From the NCBI GenBank assembly GCA_014860565.1, contig JACZJN010000220.1, positions 1-64,000 on the forward strand: 64,000 bases of DNA, given 5' to 3'. Under the pieces are notes generated by a model, which was given only the letters and a program-made list of their open reading frames with translations, was not told the origin of the DNA and ran no database searches. Position numbers and translations under genes: made by a program. Position 1 is the stretch's first letter. Every line of letters starts with the position of its first letter. This DNA comes from Bacteroidota bacterium. GTDB taxonomy: Bacteria; Bacteroidota; Ignavibacteria; SZUA-365. Below, piece by piece: positions 1 to 12,252 of this stretch.

Positions 1-784
1 GAGGAGGGGGCGGCGCGGCTTTCTCTTCCGAGGGACGATACAGCAAACTGACGCCGAAACGCAGTGTATTCACCTGCCAGTCGAGATCGGAAACCACGGG
101 AGTCAGTCCATAGGAAAACAGTGCCTCCGGTGCAGCGGTGAGGGTGCCGTCGTCATCGAGCGGCACCTCGTAACGCAAGCCCCCCATCAGCGAAGCTGTA
201 AAGCTGGAAGCATCGGGGATGTTGCCCGCGGAAGCATTACGTGTGCGCTGCTGCGTATCGACGAACACGCCACGATCGGCGGGGTCGACGATTGTTTCCA
301 GCTGCGCATAGTCGGCGGTCATAACATACCCCGCCTGGAGTCCGGCAAGCAGCGAGAGCCGGTCGACGAGCTTCCAGGCCAGCATGGGTTCGAGGACGAT
401 GGCGGCGAGTGTGGCATCGACGGTGTGCTCGAACGTGCCCTCGTAGTACGATGGCGCGACGTAGAGCATCTCCTTTTCCTGGGCGGTCAGCAGTCCGCTA
501 TAATCCGCGTATCCAAGCCGCAGGAGCAGCGCAAGCTTTTGCTGCAGGGGAAGTTCATACAGCACTCCCAGCGCGAAGCCCGTGCCATCGCCTGTTTCAA
601 AACGCGGACAGCAATTGGGCACCCCCGGCAGCTGCCGGAAATCGGCGGTGTGATAATTCAGCGAATAATCTCCGAATATCCCGTAGCGAGCCCGGAGCAC
701 CGGGCCGCCCTCATCCGTGTCCTGCGCAGCCAACGGCATTGTCAGGATGGCAACGAACGCGAACCAGAGCAGACTGCGTTTCAC
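1..784 (-). CDS. Outer-membrane beta-barrel protein, C-terminus cut by window edge
   Basis: This reading frame is missing from the ORF track because it runs off the left edge. I read it by reverse-complementing positions 1-796. It begins with a signal peptide (KRSLLWFAFVAILTMPLAAQ) and continues with alternating hydrophobic strands rich in aromatic residues and glycine, as in outer-membrane barrels. The visible part ends in an acidic/proline stretch (PSEEKAAPPP) that in related proteins links a barrel to an OmpA-like domain; that domain would lie outside the window. I prefer the GTG at 784 because AGG sits six bases upstream; an in-frame ATG at 796 has no ribosome-binding site. It lies 92 bp downstream of the giant repeat protein on the same strand, so the two are probably co-transcribed. 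The barrel assignment is a structural inference; the family is not identified. Confidence 0.72.
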   Translation of the reverse strand, partial: MKRSLLWFAFVAILTMPLAAQDTDEGGPVLRARYGIFGDYSLNYHTADFRQLPGVPNCCPRFETGDGTGFALGVLYELPLQQKLALLLRLGYADYSGLLTAQEKEMLYVAPSYYEGTFEHTVDATLAAIVLEPMLAWKLVDRLSLLAGLQAGYVMTADYAQLETIVDPADRGVFVDTQQRTRNASAGNIPDASSFTASLMGGLRYEVPLDDDGTLTAAPEALFSYGLTPVVSDLDWQVNTLRFGVSLLYRPSEEKAAPPPP

Positions 785-876
785 ATCATACCTCATGCAG
801 CATTGAGAGTCGTCGGGCACACGCGCCCGTTTCTTTTCGCATGCCGGAACCTGGCATGGGATCATACGAGAATCAT

Positions 877-3800
877 TCAGCGGGGAAGCTGCAGCCAGCC
901 GTCGCGAAGACTGCTGCGGATCAATCCCTCGCCCCATTCAACGGACTTCAGGTCCAGGGCGATGCGACGCTTGCCGTCGAGGACAGCCGCGCGCAGCACC
1001 GCGAGCGTCGTGCTCCCCTTCCTGTACTGACCGTCGATGCGGATCAATTGTTCATCCTCCGATTCAGACACGACCTGTCCGCCCGAAATCACGCCCAGCG
1101 TTTTTTTTTTCACCGAGAATATGGCTGTGCAGCTGCCCGCGCCCGCCGCATCGAGTCCAACCGGCTTGACCAACTGCAGCGTGAGAGCGACAGTGTCTCC
1201 GACCCGCGCGTTCAGCCTGGGCAGGCTCACCGTCGCGCTGCCGAAGCGCAGGTCACGTATTTCCGAAAGCGTCTCGCAGCCCGTTTCATTCGAGGTACGC
1301 ACCTGGTAGCGCCCACTGCCTTTGGCGACGAGCACGCGGGCGGTGGCGCCGCGCAGCGACTTGCCGTCTCGCAGCCACTGGTAACGCGGGGCTTCGGAGG
1401 CAATCAGTGTATCTCGTCGCAACTGGATATTCGCGATTGGCATGGGACGCGTCGACGTGGTCACCGGCGTGGCTTCCGCCGCGCAGCCGCCTTCACCCGT
1501 GACAGTCACAGACCACGTCCCGGCCGACCTGACCCCCAGATATCGCCCCGTGGCACCTGTTGACCATCTGTAGGATGCGTAGCCCTTTCCTGCGTCCAGT
1601 ACAACGGAGTCACCTTCGCAGAATGTAAGTGGTCCCAGCGCCGCGATGCGCGGCTGCGGCAGATCGAACACGCGCACGCGGACCGGCGGAGAGGTGGCGC
1701 TGCATCCTTTCGCGTCTTTTACGGTGACGGAATATTCACCTGCTTTTTTCACGAGGAAACTGGGTGAAGTTTCACCGGTCGACCAAGCGTAGGATACGAA
1801 TCCAGGCGTCGCGTTCAGCGTCACAGCCTGCCCGGCACAGAGATCCGTACTACCGTCAGCTGAAATTGCGATTGCAGGCGCGTCAAGCATGTCGACACGA
1901 ACACTGTCGACGAGTTGGCAGCCCTCGGCGTCGGTCACTGTGACGGTATATGTCACATCTCCCACGGGTGTGAGCACGGGTGTCGCAATGGAACGGTTGC
2001 TGAGTCCGCCGGCGGGACTCCAGAAAATCCTGTAGGGCTTCGTTCCTCCGGCGATGTTTCCCCCAATGCCGACGGACTGTCCTTCGCATGCCTCCAGGTT
2101 TCGGGCCATTGCGATTTGCAGCGGTTCGGCGACTGTCACCCGCACCGAATCCACGTCGCGACAACCGCGTGCGTCGGTGAGGGTCAGGCGATAGGTGATG
2201 CTGCGCGATGGACGCGCCTTCGTCGCGGCGCCGGTTGGGTCGACCAGTCCGTCGACCGGTTCCCATGCGTAGCGGTACGGCGGCTGTCCGCCTTTCGCGA
2301 TGGCCTTCAACTCCGTTTCTCCCCCGAAACAGATGCTGCGTCCCTTCCCTGCGTCGACGCTGGGAACGGGGTACACGGTGACGCTCACGGTATCCTTTGT
2401 GACGCAGTCAAAACGGTTGCGCACAGTGAGGACGTATGAGGTTGATTTTACTGGTCGCGCAATCGGTTGGGCGGTTTTCGCGGAACTGAGACCGGTCTCG
2501 GGCGACCATGAATAGCGCGCACCATGACTGGTGTCGACGCGTGCAGGACCGAGTCTCAATTCCCCGCCGAGACAGAGCGCATCGTCTTCCCCGGCATCCG
2601 CCTTATTGCAGGGCTGCACCGTGACGGTGATCGTCGCGTTCACGCGGCATCCGTTCGCATCCGTGACGGTCACGGTGTAGGTCGTCGTCTGGATGGGATT
2701 CGCTACAGGATTCGCAACCGCACCGTCGCTCAGACCTTCGCGCGGCATCCAGTCGTAGCGATATGGCCCGCTTCCGCCGCTGACGCCCAGTTCAATACGG
2801 CGCCCCTGATCGCGGCAGATCGTCATTTCGCGGGGAACGGAGACGATGGGACGCGGATAGACGAACACGGTGATGGCGTCCGTGTCGGTGCAGCCGCGCG
2901 CATCGGTGACTGCGACGGTATACTCGGTGGTCTGGTTGGGACTGGCGACCGGGTTCATCGCCGACGGATTATCGAGCCCGAACGTCGGGGTCCAGCTGTA
3001 GCGGAATGGCGGGGTGCCGCCGGTGGCAGTTCCACCGATCGGGGTACTGGTACCGGCACACATGCGCACGTCTGCACCGGCATGCGCTTCGGGCGAGGGT
3101 GCTACGAGCACGGAGACTTCGTCCGTGGAGACACAGCCGTTCGCATCAGTCACGGTGAGTGTGTACACGCGGGAAGTCGACACGCGCACGGTAGGCGAAA
3201 GTTCGCGCACACTGCTGAGGCCCGCGGCAGGACTCCATAAAATCGTGTACGGGGGACGTCCGCCCGATGCTCGTCCACTCAGGGTCGTCGGAGTCCCGTC
3301 ACAAAGCACGACGTCGTCCCCGGCCTGTGCCACAGGAGGCGCTATCACCTCGACGTCCACCTTCTGCTCGGCCGAACAGCCGGCTGCATCGGTGATGCGC
3401 AGCAAATATGTTGTGCTTATCTGAGGATTGGCGACCGGGTTGGCAATGTTTGGATTGCTCAGTCCGAGCGGCGGCGTCCAGGAATACGCAAACGGCGGGG
3501 AGCCGCTGCTAATGCTGCCGCTGAGTTCCACCTTTGCGCCGGCGCAGATCTGATGCCGATCCTTGTACCGCAGTTCGGGACGCGGCTGTACGGTCACACG
3601 CACGATTCCACTGATGGTGCAGCCATTTGCGTCAGTCACCGTCACGCTATATGTCGTATTCCTCGTCGGTGATGCCTTCGGCATGGCGAGCCCAGCATTG
3701 TCGAGCCCGGCAGAAGGTGCCCACCGATAGCGGTACGGTGCTCTCCCGCCGGTAGCTTCGGCGCCGATCTGCACATCGCGACCGGAACAGACGTTGACGT

Positions 3801-6800
3801 CGCTCGCCATTTGCATCACCGGCTGCGGATGCAGCGTCACGAGCACGGAATCGGTCACCACGCAGCCGTTACCATCTCGCACGGTGAGCACATACACTGC
3901 GCTCTGTTCGGGACGCAGTTCGGGTGCGAGTACAGTCGCCGAACTGAGCCCGGTGCGCGGTGTCCATTCGAACGAGTACGGTTTTTTGCCGCCGCTGACG
4001 CGGGCCTTCAACTGCGACGACTCGCCGGCGCAGAGTGCCAGATCATCGCCCGCATCCACCACGGGTGGATCATACACCGCCACAAGCACCGTGTCGGCAT
4101 CGAAACAGCCGTTGGCATCCGTGACAGTGACGACGTACCTCGCGTCACTGCGCGGAGTCAACACTGGACTCTGCGCCGCGGGATCGTTGAGCCCGATCGT
4201 GGGGGACCAAAGATAGCGATACGGTGCTGTACCTCCGGTGACTTTCGCGAGCAAGGCAGTCGGTGCGTTGGCGCATGCAGTGATGCGTCCCCCCGCATCC
4301 ACTTCGATTCCGGGATAGACACGCACGGTAAGAGAATCCCTTGCAGAACAGCCGAGCGCATCGGTAACCGTAAGCACGTAGCGCGTGGTGTGTGAGGGCG
4401 CAGCAATGGGATTCGGCGCTTCGGGATTGTTGAGTCCGGCCGCTGGCGACCAGAGGAAACGATACGGGCCACGTCCCCCGTTCACCTTCGACTGCAGCAC
4501 GGCGCTGCTTCCGGGACACACGGCGCGATCATTGCCTGCATCTGCGATCGGCGGTTCTGCAACCGTGACGACGACGGTGTCGGTCGTGACAGCACCTTCC
4601 GCGTCGGTGACCGCGAGCACATAGGTCGTTGTGCTGCTGGGCGAGGCGTAGGGACGCGCATCCTGCGGATTCGAGAGCGAAACTGTGGGGCTCCATTCAT
4701 ATTTGTACGGTGGTGTGCCGCCCGTTGCTTCGCCACCGAGTTTGGTGCTGCCGTCGCGGCATATCGTCGTGTCGGGGCCCGCGAATGCGACAGGCTCGTT
4801 GAAAATCACGCGCAGGAGAAATGCGTCTGTCAACCCTGAGAGATCACCCTGAAAGATGTTGCCGACCGTGCGGAAGCCCTTGCTTTCGGTTCCGCCGACG
4901 ACCACGGCATTTCCCTGCGGATCCATCCCGAGGCCGTAGCTGATGTCATGTGTTTCACCACCGTAAAACGTGCCCCACAGGTAGCCGCCGGAAGGCGTGA
5001 ATTGCGAGATGAAAATATCATAGCCGCCTCCCTTCCGATCGAGGAATGGCTTGCCGGCGAGCGGGAAATTGCGGCTTCCCGTAAACCCTGAAAGAAGGAT
5101 GTTGTCGTTTTTATCGATGGCGAGCCCGGTGGCCTTGTCCACTTCCACGCCGCCGAGGTAGCTGCTCCAGCGGAGCGCCCCGTTGGGGTCCATGCTTGCG
5201 ACGAAGGCATCGATCAGTCCGCCGAGCCGCTTCTGCACCGGATTGCCGGCGAGGGGAAACTGCGTACTCGCCGTATAGCCGGTCAGCAGGATGTTTCCTT
5301 CGCTGTCGAGTGCGATGCGCTCCACGCTTTCTTCCTGTTCACCACCGAAATACGTACTCCAGCGGATTCTGCGCTGCTTGCCGTCGAGGCGCATCACGAA
5401 GCCGTCGAAACTGCCGCCGCCGTAGGCCGACTGCCGTTCGAGCGTGATGGCAGGGAGGTTCGTGCTTTCCGTGCGGCCGGCGATATACAGGTCGCCGCCT
5501 CGGTCCACGGCGAGTGCCGCGGCGAAATCCATGCTCCATCCGCCGATATAGGTCGCCCATTCCCGTACGCCCTTCTGGGAAAATCGTGCGAGAAAAATGT
5601 CGTAATCTCCGTTGTTGCTGGTCTGGATCGCATCCGGCGTGACAGGGAAATTCGTGCTGTACGTGCCGCCGGTGATGTACACCGCGCCGTCGGCAGTTAC
5701 GGCGATGTCGCCGCATTCATCGGAATAGCTCCCACCGAAATACGTTGCCCATCGGCGGCGTCCCTTGTCGTCGAGCGCGAGAAGAAAGACATCGTAGCGG
5801 CCTCCGTTGCGGGGCTGCAGTGCGTCCTGCGTCACAGGCAGGTCCGTACTCGAAGTCGAACCGGCTACATACAGCTGCCCATCTCCCGTAAGGGCGATCT
5901 GCGGATTCTCTTCCGAGGCGCTTCCGCCGAAGTACGTTGACCAGAGCTGTCTCCGTTCGCGGGAGAAGGCACTGACGAACACTTCGAAGCTGCCATGGGC
6001 TGTGCTCTGCAGCGCGCCGGGCGAGACCGGAAAATCGGGACTGGCTGAATACCCGGTGACATAAATCGTGCCCTGCCTGTCCACGACCACATCGCGAGCA
6101 TAATCGGACAGCTTTCCGCCAAGGAAGGTGCTCCACTGCAGGAAAGGATCGATGATCAGGGGACGCGCAGGGTCGCGCCCCTCGACGAAGAATCCAAGCC
6201 TGTCGCCATCCGTCAGCCATTGAGACTGCAGCACCTCGCGCCCGCCGTCCTCCGTGCGTTGATACACGAACGGGGCCGCGTCGCGCAACGTACCGGCATC
6301 GTGATGGAATTGCAGTCCTCCGTCGGGCCGCAGCTCCGGGTCGCCCGCGCCAACCATGCGCATTGTGATGCGCGACGCATCCGCGCCGGGCTGAACGATG
6401 AATTCATATTTGATACCATCAGATTCCAGCCTGCACACGAGGTCGATGCCCGGGTACAGGTTCTCGAATGTCACGCCCCCAAACAGCTGCGCGCTTTCAC
6501 TTCCCTCGGCGGCACCAGGAACGTACCAGTGCTGTACCGCGGAGCGCGGCTGTGTCAGCAATGCGCGTCCGGGTGTGCAGCCGTCGAAGGTCAGATCGAC
6601 GCGGTAGCTCGCGAGTCCTTCGGGCGCCGCAGGCATCCGCGCGTCTCGGACGGGCGGCATGGGGGCCGGGAGTCCGTAATAGACGAGACTCAGTCCGCGA
6701 TCGAACACAAAGAGCCGGGCGTGATTGAGGGGAGAGCTGATGGCGCGGAGAGCGCCAGCGGCGGAGCGTATGCTCCATTGCCCGCGGTTTTCCACAAGTG

Positions 6801-6933
6801 AAAAAGGGGCGGACGGGAGGTTCTCCGGTACAATTGCGCCGTGCGTTTCCTGTTCCCCGGTGACTGAAGCAGGGAGAAACGCGAACACCGCCATCGAAAG
6901 GAGAACGGGCAGGAGTAACGTCTTCACATTCAC
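877..6933 (-). CDS. Giant secreted repeat protein (SBBP propeller plus about 14 Ig/PKD-type repeats)
   Basis: The 2018-residue product starts with a signal peptide (residues 1-26). An N-terminal domain with the VENRGQW signature typical of Bacteroidota SBBP proteins follows. Residues about 265-720 hold seven SBBP-type repeats of 55-60 residues, each opening with WSTYFGG-like and containing YVTGYT/STNFP-like motifs. Residues about 725-1700 hold twelve repeats of about 81 residues (GG.PPYRY.WSP..GL, then TYTVTVTDANGC) and two shorter PKD-like units (YAWSTGETS). The last 110 residues (ARVGDTVALTLQL) resemble a cohesin-like beta sandwich. Repeats of this kind occur in gliding and surface adhesins such as SprB. 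I see no clear T9SS type A sorting signal, as the protein ends SSLRDGWLQLPR. The start is GTG. A role in surface adhesion is an inference. The barrel protein downstream could be its partner. Confidence 0.85.
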   Translation of the reverse strand: MNVKTLLLPVLLSMAVFAFLPASVTGEQETHGAIVPENLPSAPFSLVENRGQWSIRSAAGALRAISSPLNHARLFVFDRGLSLVYYGLPAPMPPVRDARMPAAPEGLASYRVDLTFDGCTPGRALLTQPRSAVQHWYVPGAAEGSESAQLFGGVTFENLYPGIDLVCRLESDGIKYEFIVQPGADASRITMRMVGAGDPELRPDGGLQFHHDAGTLRDAAPFVYQRTEDGGREVLQSQWLTDGDRLGFFVEGRDPARPLIIDPFLQWSTFLGGKLSDYARDVVVDRQGTIYVTGYSASPDFPVSPGALQSTAHGSFEVFVSAFSRERRQLWSTYFGGSASEENPQIALTGDGQLYVAGSTSSTDLPVTQDALQPRNGGRYDVFLLALDDKGRRRWATYFGGSYSDECGDIAVTADGAVYITGGTYSTNFPVTPDAIQTSNNGDYDIFLARFSQKGVREWATYIGGWSMDFAAALAVDRGGDLYIAGRTESTNLPAITLERQSAYGGGSFDGFVMRLDGKQRRIRWSTYFGGEQEESVERIALDSEGNILLTGYTASTQFPLAGNPVQKRLGGLIDAFVASMDPNGALRWSSYLGGVEVDKATGLAIDKNDNILLSGFTGSRNFPLAGKPFLDRKGGGYDIFISQFTPSGGYLWGTFYGGETHDISYGLGMDPQGNAVVVGGTESKGFRTVGNIFQGDLSGLTDAFLLRVIFNEPVAFAGPDTTICRDGSTKLGGEATGGTPPYKYEWSPTVSLSNPQDARPYASPSSTTTYVLAVTDAEGAVTTDTVVVTVAEPPIADAGNDRAVCPGSSAVLQSKVNGGRGPYRFLWSPAAGLNNPEAPNPIAAPSHTTRYVLTVTDALGCSARDSLTVRVYPGIEVDAGGRITACANAPTALLAKVTGGTAPYRYLWSPTIGLNDPAAQSPVLTPRSDARYVVTVTDANGCFDADTVLVAVYDPPVVDAGDDLALCAGESSQLKARVSGGKKPYSFEWTPRTGLSSATVLAPELRPEQSAVYVLTVRDGNGCVVTDSVLVTLHPQPVMQMASDVNVCSGRDVQIGAEATGGRAPYRYRWAPSAGLDNAGLAMPKASPTRNTTYSVTVTDANGCTISGIVRVTVQPRPELRYKDRHQICAGAKVELSGSISSGSPPFAYSWTPPLGLSNPNIANPVANPQISTTYLLRITDAAGCSAEQKVDVEVIAPPVAQAGDDVVLCDGTPTTLSGRASGGRPPYTILWSPAAGLSSVRELSPTVRVSTSRVYTLTVTDANGCVSTDEVSVLVAPSPEAHAGADVRMCAGTSTPIGGTATGGTPPFRYSWTPTFGLDNPSAMNPVASPNQTTEYTVAVTDARGCTDTDAITVFVYPRPIVSVPREMTICRDQGRRIELGVSGGSGPYRYDWMPREGLSDGAVANPVANPIQTTTYTVTVTDANGCRVNATITVTVQPCNKADAGEDDALCLGGELRLGPARVDTSHGARYSWSPETGLSSAKTAQPIARPVKSTSYVLTVRNRFDCVTKDTVSVTVYPVPSVDAGKGRSICFGGETELKAIAKGGQPPYRYAWEPVDGLVDPTGAATKARPSRSITYRLTLTDARGCRDVDSVRVTVAEPLQIAMARNLEACEGQSVGIGGNIAGGTKPYRIFWSPAGGLSNRSIATPVLTPVGDVTYTVTVTDAEGCQLVDSVRVDMLDAPAIAISADGSTDLCAGQAVTLNATPGFVSYAWSTGETSPSFLVKKAGEYSVTVKDAKGCSATSPPVRVRVFDLPQPRIAALGPLTFCEGDSVVLDAGKGYASYRWSTGATGRYLGVRSAGTWSVTVTGEGGCAAEATPVTTSTRPMPIANIQLRRDTLIASEAPRYQWLRDGKSLRGATARVLVAKGSGRYQVRTSNETGCETLSEIRDLRFGSATVSLPRLNARVGDTVALTLQLVKPVGLDAAGAGSCTAIFSVKKKTLGVISGGQVVSESEDEQLIRIDGQYRKGSTTLAVLRAAVLDGKRRIALDLKSVEWGEGLIRSSLRDGWLQLPR

Positions 6934-7042
6934 AAGGGTGGCATCAAGTGATTGAAATCACGGAATTATTATATGGAGGAGAAGGTACGAAAAATACAAC
7001 TGAATGACCACACCAACCCATCCGGGCGGAGCGGGATGCTGC

Positions 7043-7068
7043 GGGGGAGCGTCGTGCCGACGCCCCCC
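7043..7068 (-). terminator. GC-rich hairpin after the T9SS cargo gene
   Basis: CGTCG/CGACG around a TGC loop is extended by G-C and five further G-C pairs past one bulged A, giving an 11-bp stem. It begins 10 bp beyond the stop of the gene ending at 7079. There is no clear U tract on the minus strand, so termination is possible but unproven. Confidence 0.35.
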
Positions 7069-7078
7069 TGCACGATCG

Positions 7079-8134
7079 TCAGCGAAGAATCAACAGCGGC
7101 TTCTGCGAGACGGCATTGCCGCGCGTGAGACGGACAAAGTACATTCCGGCAGGAAGATCCTGCACCGAAAGACGCGTCTGCTGCTGAAGGCCGGGTATGG
7201 CATCCTGCGCGATGCGGCGCAGTTCGCGTCCGCAATTATCATGCAGCGTCAATACGGCGGGTCCATCGGTCTGCCATGCCACGACGGTGCTTCCGCCCGT
7301 AACCGGATGCGGGTACACGGATGCGATGCCGAAACCGTCGGGAGCGGTGACGCTGTGCACGGCGGAAGGAAGCTGAGAGAACGTCAGGCCGGCATCGAGT
7401 ACGCGTGGGTTCCAGCTTGCGGCATCGAGCGTGTCGACGGTGAGCGAAGCGCTCACTCCGCTTTTCGTCAGAAACATGTAGTTGACGCTGCTCGTCATCT
7501 CCTCGCTGACCACCATGCCGGCAAACTCGATGCGGTCGGTGGTCTGCTCGCGATTGCGGATGCACAGCGCGGGCCAGCTTCCCATGGTCGTGGTCAGAAT
7601 ACCTTCCGACACGACTTCAATCTGCATATCCGTTTTATGGAAAAAACCCTCCATGGGCTGCACTTCGTTGCCTGAGTAGCTCCAGGATGCACCGAGCTGG
7701 ACGGGGAACTTGAAGGAGGGCATTTCCGGATCGTATTTCAGAATGTAAGGCACGTCTGATATTTCTGTCGCATAGCCGAGATCATAGTAGCCGATATCGT
7801 CGAGACGGGTATAGCTGAAAAACGTACTCGCGTCTCCGAGAATCTGGGCGTGCGTCGCGGCGGGGAAGTCCATCCCATACGGGGTGACATCCGGTGAGAT
7901 AAATGCCGTCTGATAGGTCGACTGCTGAAAAGTGAATCCGGAAAAATCATACACCTGCCCTCCGCCGGCCGCACCAAGGTTGAAGGTTACACCGGAAAGT
8001 TCGGGTGTCGAAAAGATGGTAAGATCTCTATCGATGAGCTCCCCCTCAATATCCGCGCGTGTAAAGCGCAATTGCGCATGAGCGGAACCGGCAAACAACA
8101 AGCCGGCAAACAACAGAAAGAAGCATCGTTTCAT
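7079..8134 (-). CDS. T9SS-exported protein with type A sorting domain
   Basis: The 351-residue product starts MKRCFFLLFAGLLFAGSAHA, a clear signal peptide; the longer ORF in the track (to 8332) adds an implausible leader. The start at 8134 has GGAG 7 bases upstream. The middle of the protein (TRADIEGELIDRDLTIF and onward) is not a family I recognise. The last 80 residues (IASVYPHPVTGGSTVV, then LPAGMYFVRL, then KPLLILR) match the Por-secretion/type IX C-terminal sorting domain, which directs cargo across the outer membrane and is cleaved. It is monocistronic, with a hairpin after the stop, and divergent from the acyl-CoA dehydrogenase gene. The cargo function is unknown. Confidence 0.85.
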   Translation of the reverse strand: MKRCFFLLFAGLLFAGSAHAQLRFTRADIEGELIDRDLTIFSTPELSGVTFNLGAAGGGQVYDFSGFTFQQSTYQTAFISPDVTPYGMDFPAATHAQILGDASTFFSYTRLDDIGYYDLGYATEISDVPYILKYDPEMPSFKFPVQLGASWSYSGNEVQPMEGFFHKTDMQIEVVSEGILTTTMGSWPALCIRNREQTTDRIEFAGMVVSEEMTSSVNYMFLTKSGVSASLTVDTLDAASWNPRVLDAGLTFSQLPSAVHSVTAPDGFGIASVYPHPVTGGSTVVAWQTDGPAVLTLHDNCGRELRRIAQDAIPGLQQQTRLSVQDLPAGMYFVRLTRGNAVSQKPLLILR

Positions 8135-8246
8135 CGTTGACTCCATGAGTGGTTGTGTGAACGGAATGATACAAAAAAGCACGGTGAAAAGGGAATGCGC
8201 CTCGCGGGCTTCACTCGAGCCGCGCATGCTGTGTACGGGGCTGTGG

Positions 8247-8278
8247 GTTGCATTTCGTGGCCCATCTCCGTAGCTTTG
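8247..8278 (+). promoter_or_regulatory. Candidate Bacteroidota-type promoter for the acyl-CoA dehydrogenase gene
   Basis: GTTG at 8247-8250 is followed after 20 bases by TAGCTTTG at 8271-8278. This matches the Bacteroidota -33 TTTG / -7 TAnnTTTG consensus with the expected spacing. Transcription would start near 8284, about 40 bases before the ATG at 8325. It lies in the 190-bp divergent gap. Confidence 0.5.
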
Positions 8279-8324
8279 TTGATTCTCTGGTTTTCCTCCC
8301 CACCTCACCATATTCGGACCGAGC

Positions 8325-10983
<2,659 letters not shown>

Positions 10984-10991
10984 AGACGAGG

Positions 10992-11116
10992 TTATCCACA
11001 ATATTCCCGAATTCCATCTCCGGACAATACGAATCGCAATTGTCGATACGGAGCTGAATTCAGCGATATTCGCGTTTTCCTCAACATTATCCACAGATTT
11101 TCAGAAGTTATCCACA
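10992..11116 (+). promoter_or_regulatory. Cluster of three perfect DnaA boxes
   Basis: TTATCCACA, the consensus high-affinity DnaA box, occurs three times in the same orientation, at 10992-11000, 11087-11095 and 11108-11116, inside a 147-bp gap between guaB and the M24 peptidase gene. A related TTTTCCTCAACA lies just before the second box. Two EcoRI-like GAATTC palindromes lie in the longer spacer. It may be a replication origin fragment, a DnaA-titrating site or a DnaA-controlled promoter region. No dnaA or other replication gene is in the window. Confidence 0.6.
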
Positions 11117-11130
11117 AATCCGCAACACAA

Positions 11131-12252
11131 GTGCCGTCCCGTCGCCTCAGCCGGATTGAACAGACTGCCGACGAACGCAGAAGAGCCGCGGTGCGAACCA
11201 TTCAGCGCCTCCTCCGCGCCGACGGTCCCGATGCCTTAGTCATCTCGCATATGCCTCATGTGCGCTATCTGACCGGCTTCACGGGATCAAACGGCTGGCT
11301 GCTGCTGCGTCCCGGCTCGGCCCTGTTCATGACCGATCCGCGGTATCGGGAACAGGCGTCACAGGAGGTGCGCGGGATGCGCACGCAGGTCATTTTCGGC
11401 CGCACCTTTTCCACCGCCCTGCAGGAGATGCGGCTGCATGAGAAGATCGGGACGCTCGGTTTCGAAGCCGACCACCTGTCCGCCACCATCGCGGCCAATC
11501 TGAAGAAGCTGCTGCGTCCCCTGCGCGTACTGCCCTTGAGCGGACTCGTGGAGGAATTGCGATCCGTCAAGCTCGAAGACGAATTGCATGCCATCCGCAA
11601 GGCCATCGCCATCAGCGAGGCCGTGTACGAAGACGTTGTGCCGCTGCTGCGGCCTGGAGTGACCGAAATCGACATCGCGGCGGAACTCACCTACCGCCAG
11701 CGTCGGCTCGGCGCCGACGGCGACGCCTTTCCGCCCATCGTCCTTTTCGGCAAACGCAGTTCGCTCGTGCACGGACAGCCGACACGCGCGAAGCTCACGC
11801 GCCGTTCGCCGGTGCTGATCGATTTCGGCTGCCGCGTCAACGGCTACGGCAGCGACCTGACACGCACACTTCATTTCGGGCCCGCCCCACGCGCCTTCCG
11901 CAGCGCCTATGAAACGGTACTTGCGGCGCAGCAGGCAGGGTGCGATGCCGTGCAGGCGGGCGTCCCCGCCGCTGAAATCGATGCGCTGGTGCGCAGTCAT
12001 ATCGCGGAGGCGGGCCTCGGTGACTATTTCGAACACGGACTGGGACACGGCATCGGTCTCGAAATGCATGAGACGCCGCTGCTTTCCTGGCGCAATACCG
12101 CGCCGCTCGAAGCCGGCGAGGTCATCACGATCGAACCCGGCGTCTATCTTCCCGGCGCATTCGGCATCCGCATCGAAGACGACCTTCTGGTCACCCTCGA
12201 CGGCTCCATCACTCTTTCCTCATTGCCGCGCGCGCTGCGGGAGCTCGCCTGA
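11131..12252 (+). CDS. M24 family Xaa-Pro aminopeptidase-like metallopeptidase
   Basis: The 373-residue product has a creatinase N-terminal domain (about residues 20-145, with HVRYLTGFTGSNGWLLL) and an M24 pita-bread domain (about 150-370). The dinuclear metal ligands are visible: the Asp pair in IDFGCRVNGYGSDLTRT, His in HGLGHGIGLEMHE, Glu in TIEPGVYLPG and Glu in IRIEDD. Such enzymes remove N-terminal residues preceding proline. The start codon is GTG. The stop codon overlaps the ATG of the glycosyltransferase gene by one base (TGATG), so the two are translationally coupled. Whether it is PepP- or PepQ-like in specificity cannot be told from sequence. Confidence 0.9.
   Translation: MPSRRLSRIEQTADERRRAAVRTIQRLLRADGPDALVISHMPHVRYLTGFTGSNGWLLLRPGSALFMTDPRYREQASQEVRGMRTQVIFGRTFSTALQEMRLHEKIGTLGFEADHLSATIAANLKKLLRPLRVLPLSGLVEELRSVKLEDELHAIRKAIAISEAVYEDVVPLLRPGVTEIDIAAELTYRQRRLGADGDAFPPIVLFGKRSSLVHGQPTRAKLTRRSPVLIDFGCRVNGYGSDLTRTLHFGPAPRAFRSAYETVLAAQQAGCDAVQAGVPAAEIDALVRSHIAEAGLGDYFEHGLGHGIGLEMHETPLLSWRNTAPLEAGEVITIEPGVYLPGAFGIRIEDDLLVTLDGSITLSSLPRALRELA

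Noticed and set aside
409-1563. 384-residue plus-strand ORF
   Set aside because: It lies antisense to the left barrel gene and giant repeat protein, with arginine/proline-rich composition and no motifs; a shadow of high-GC coding DNA.
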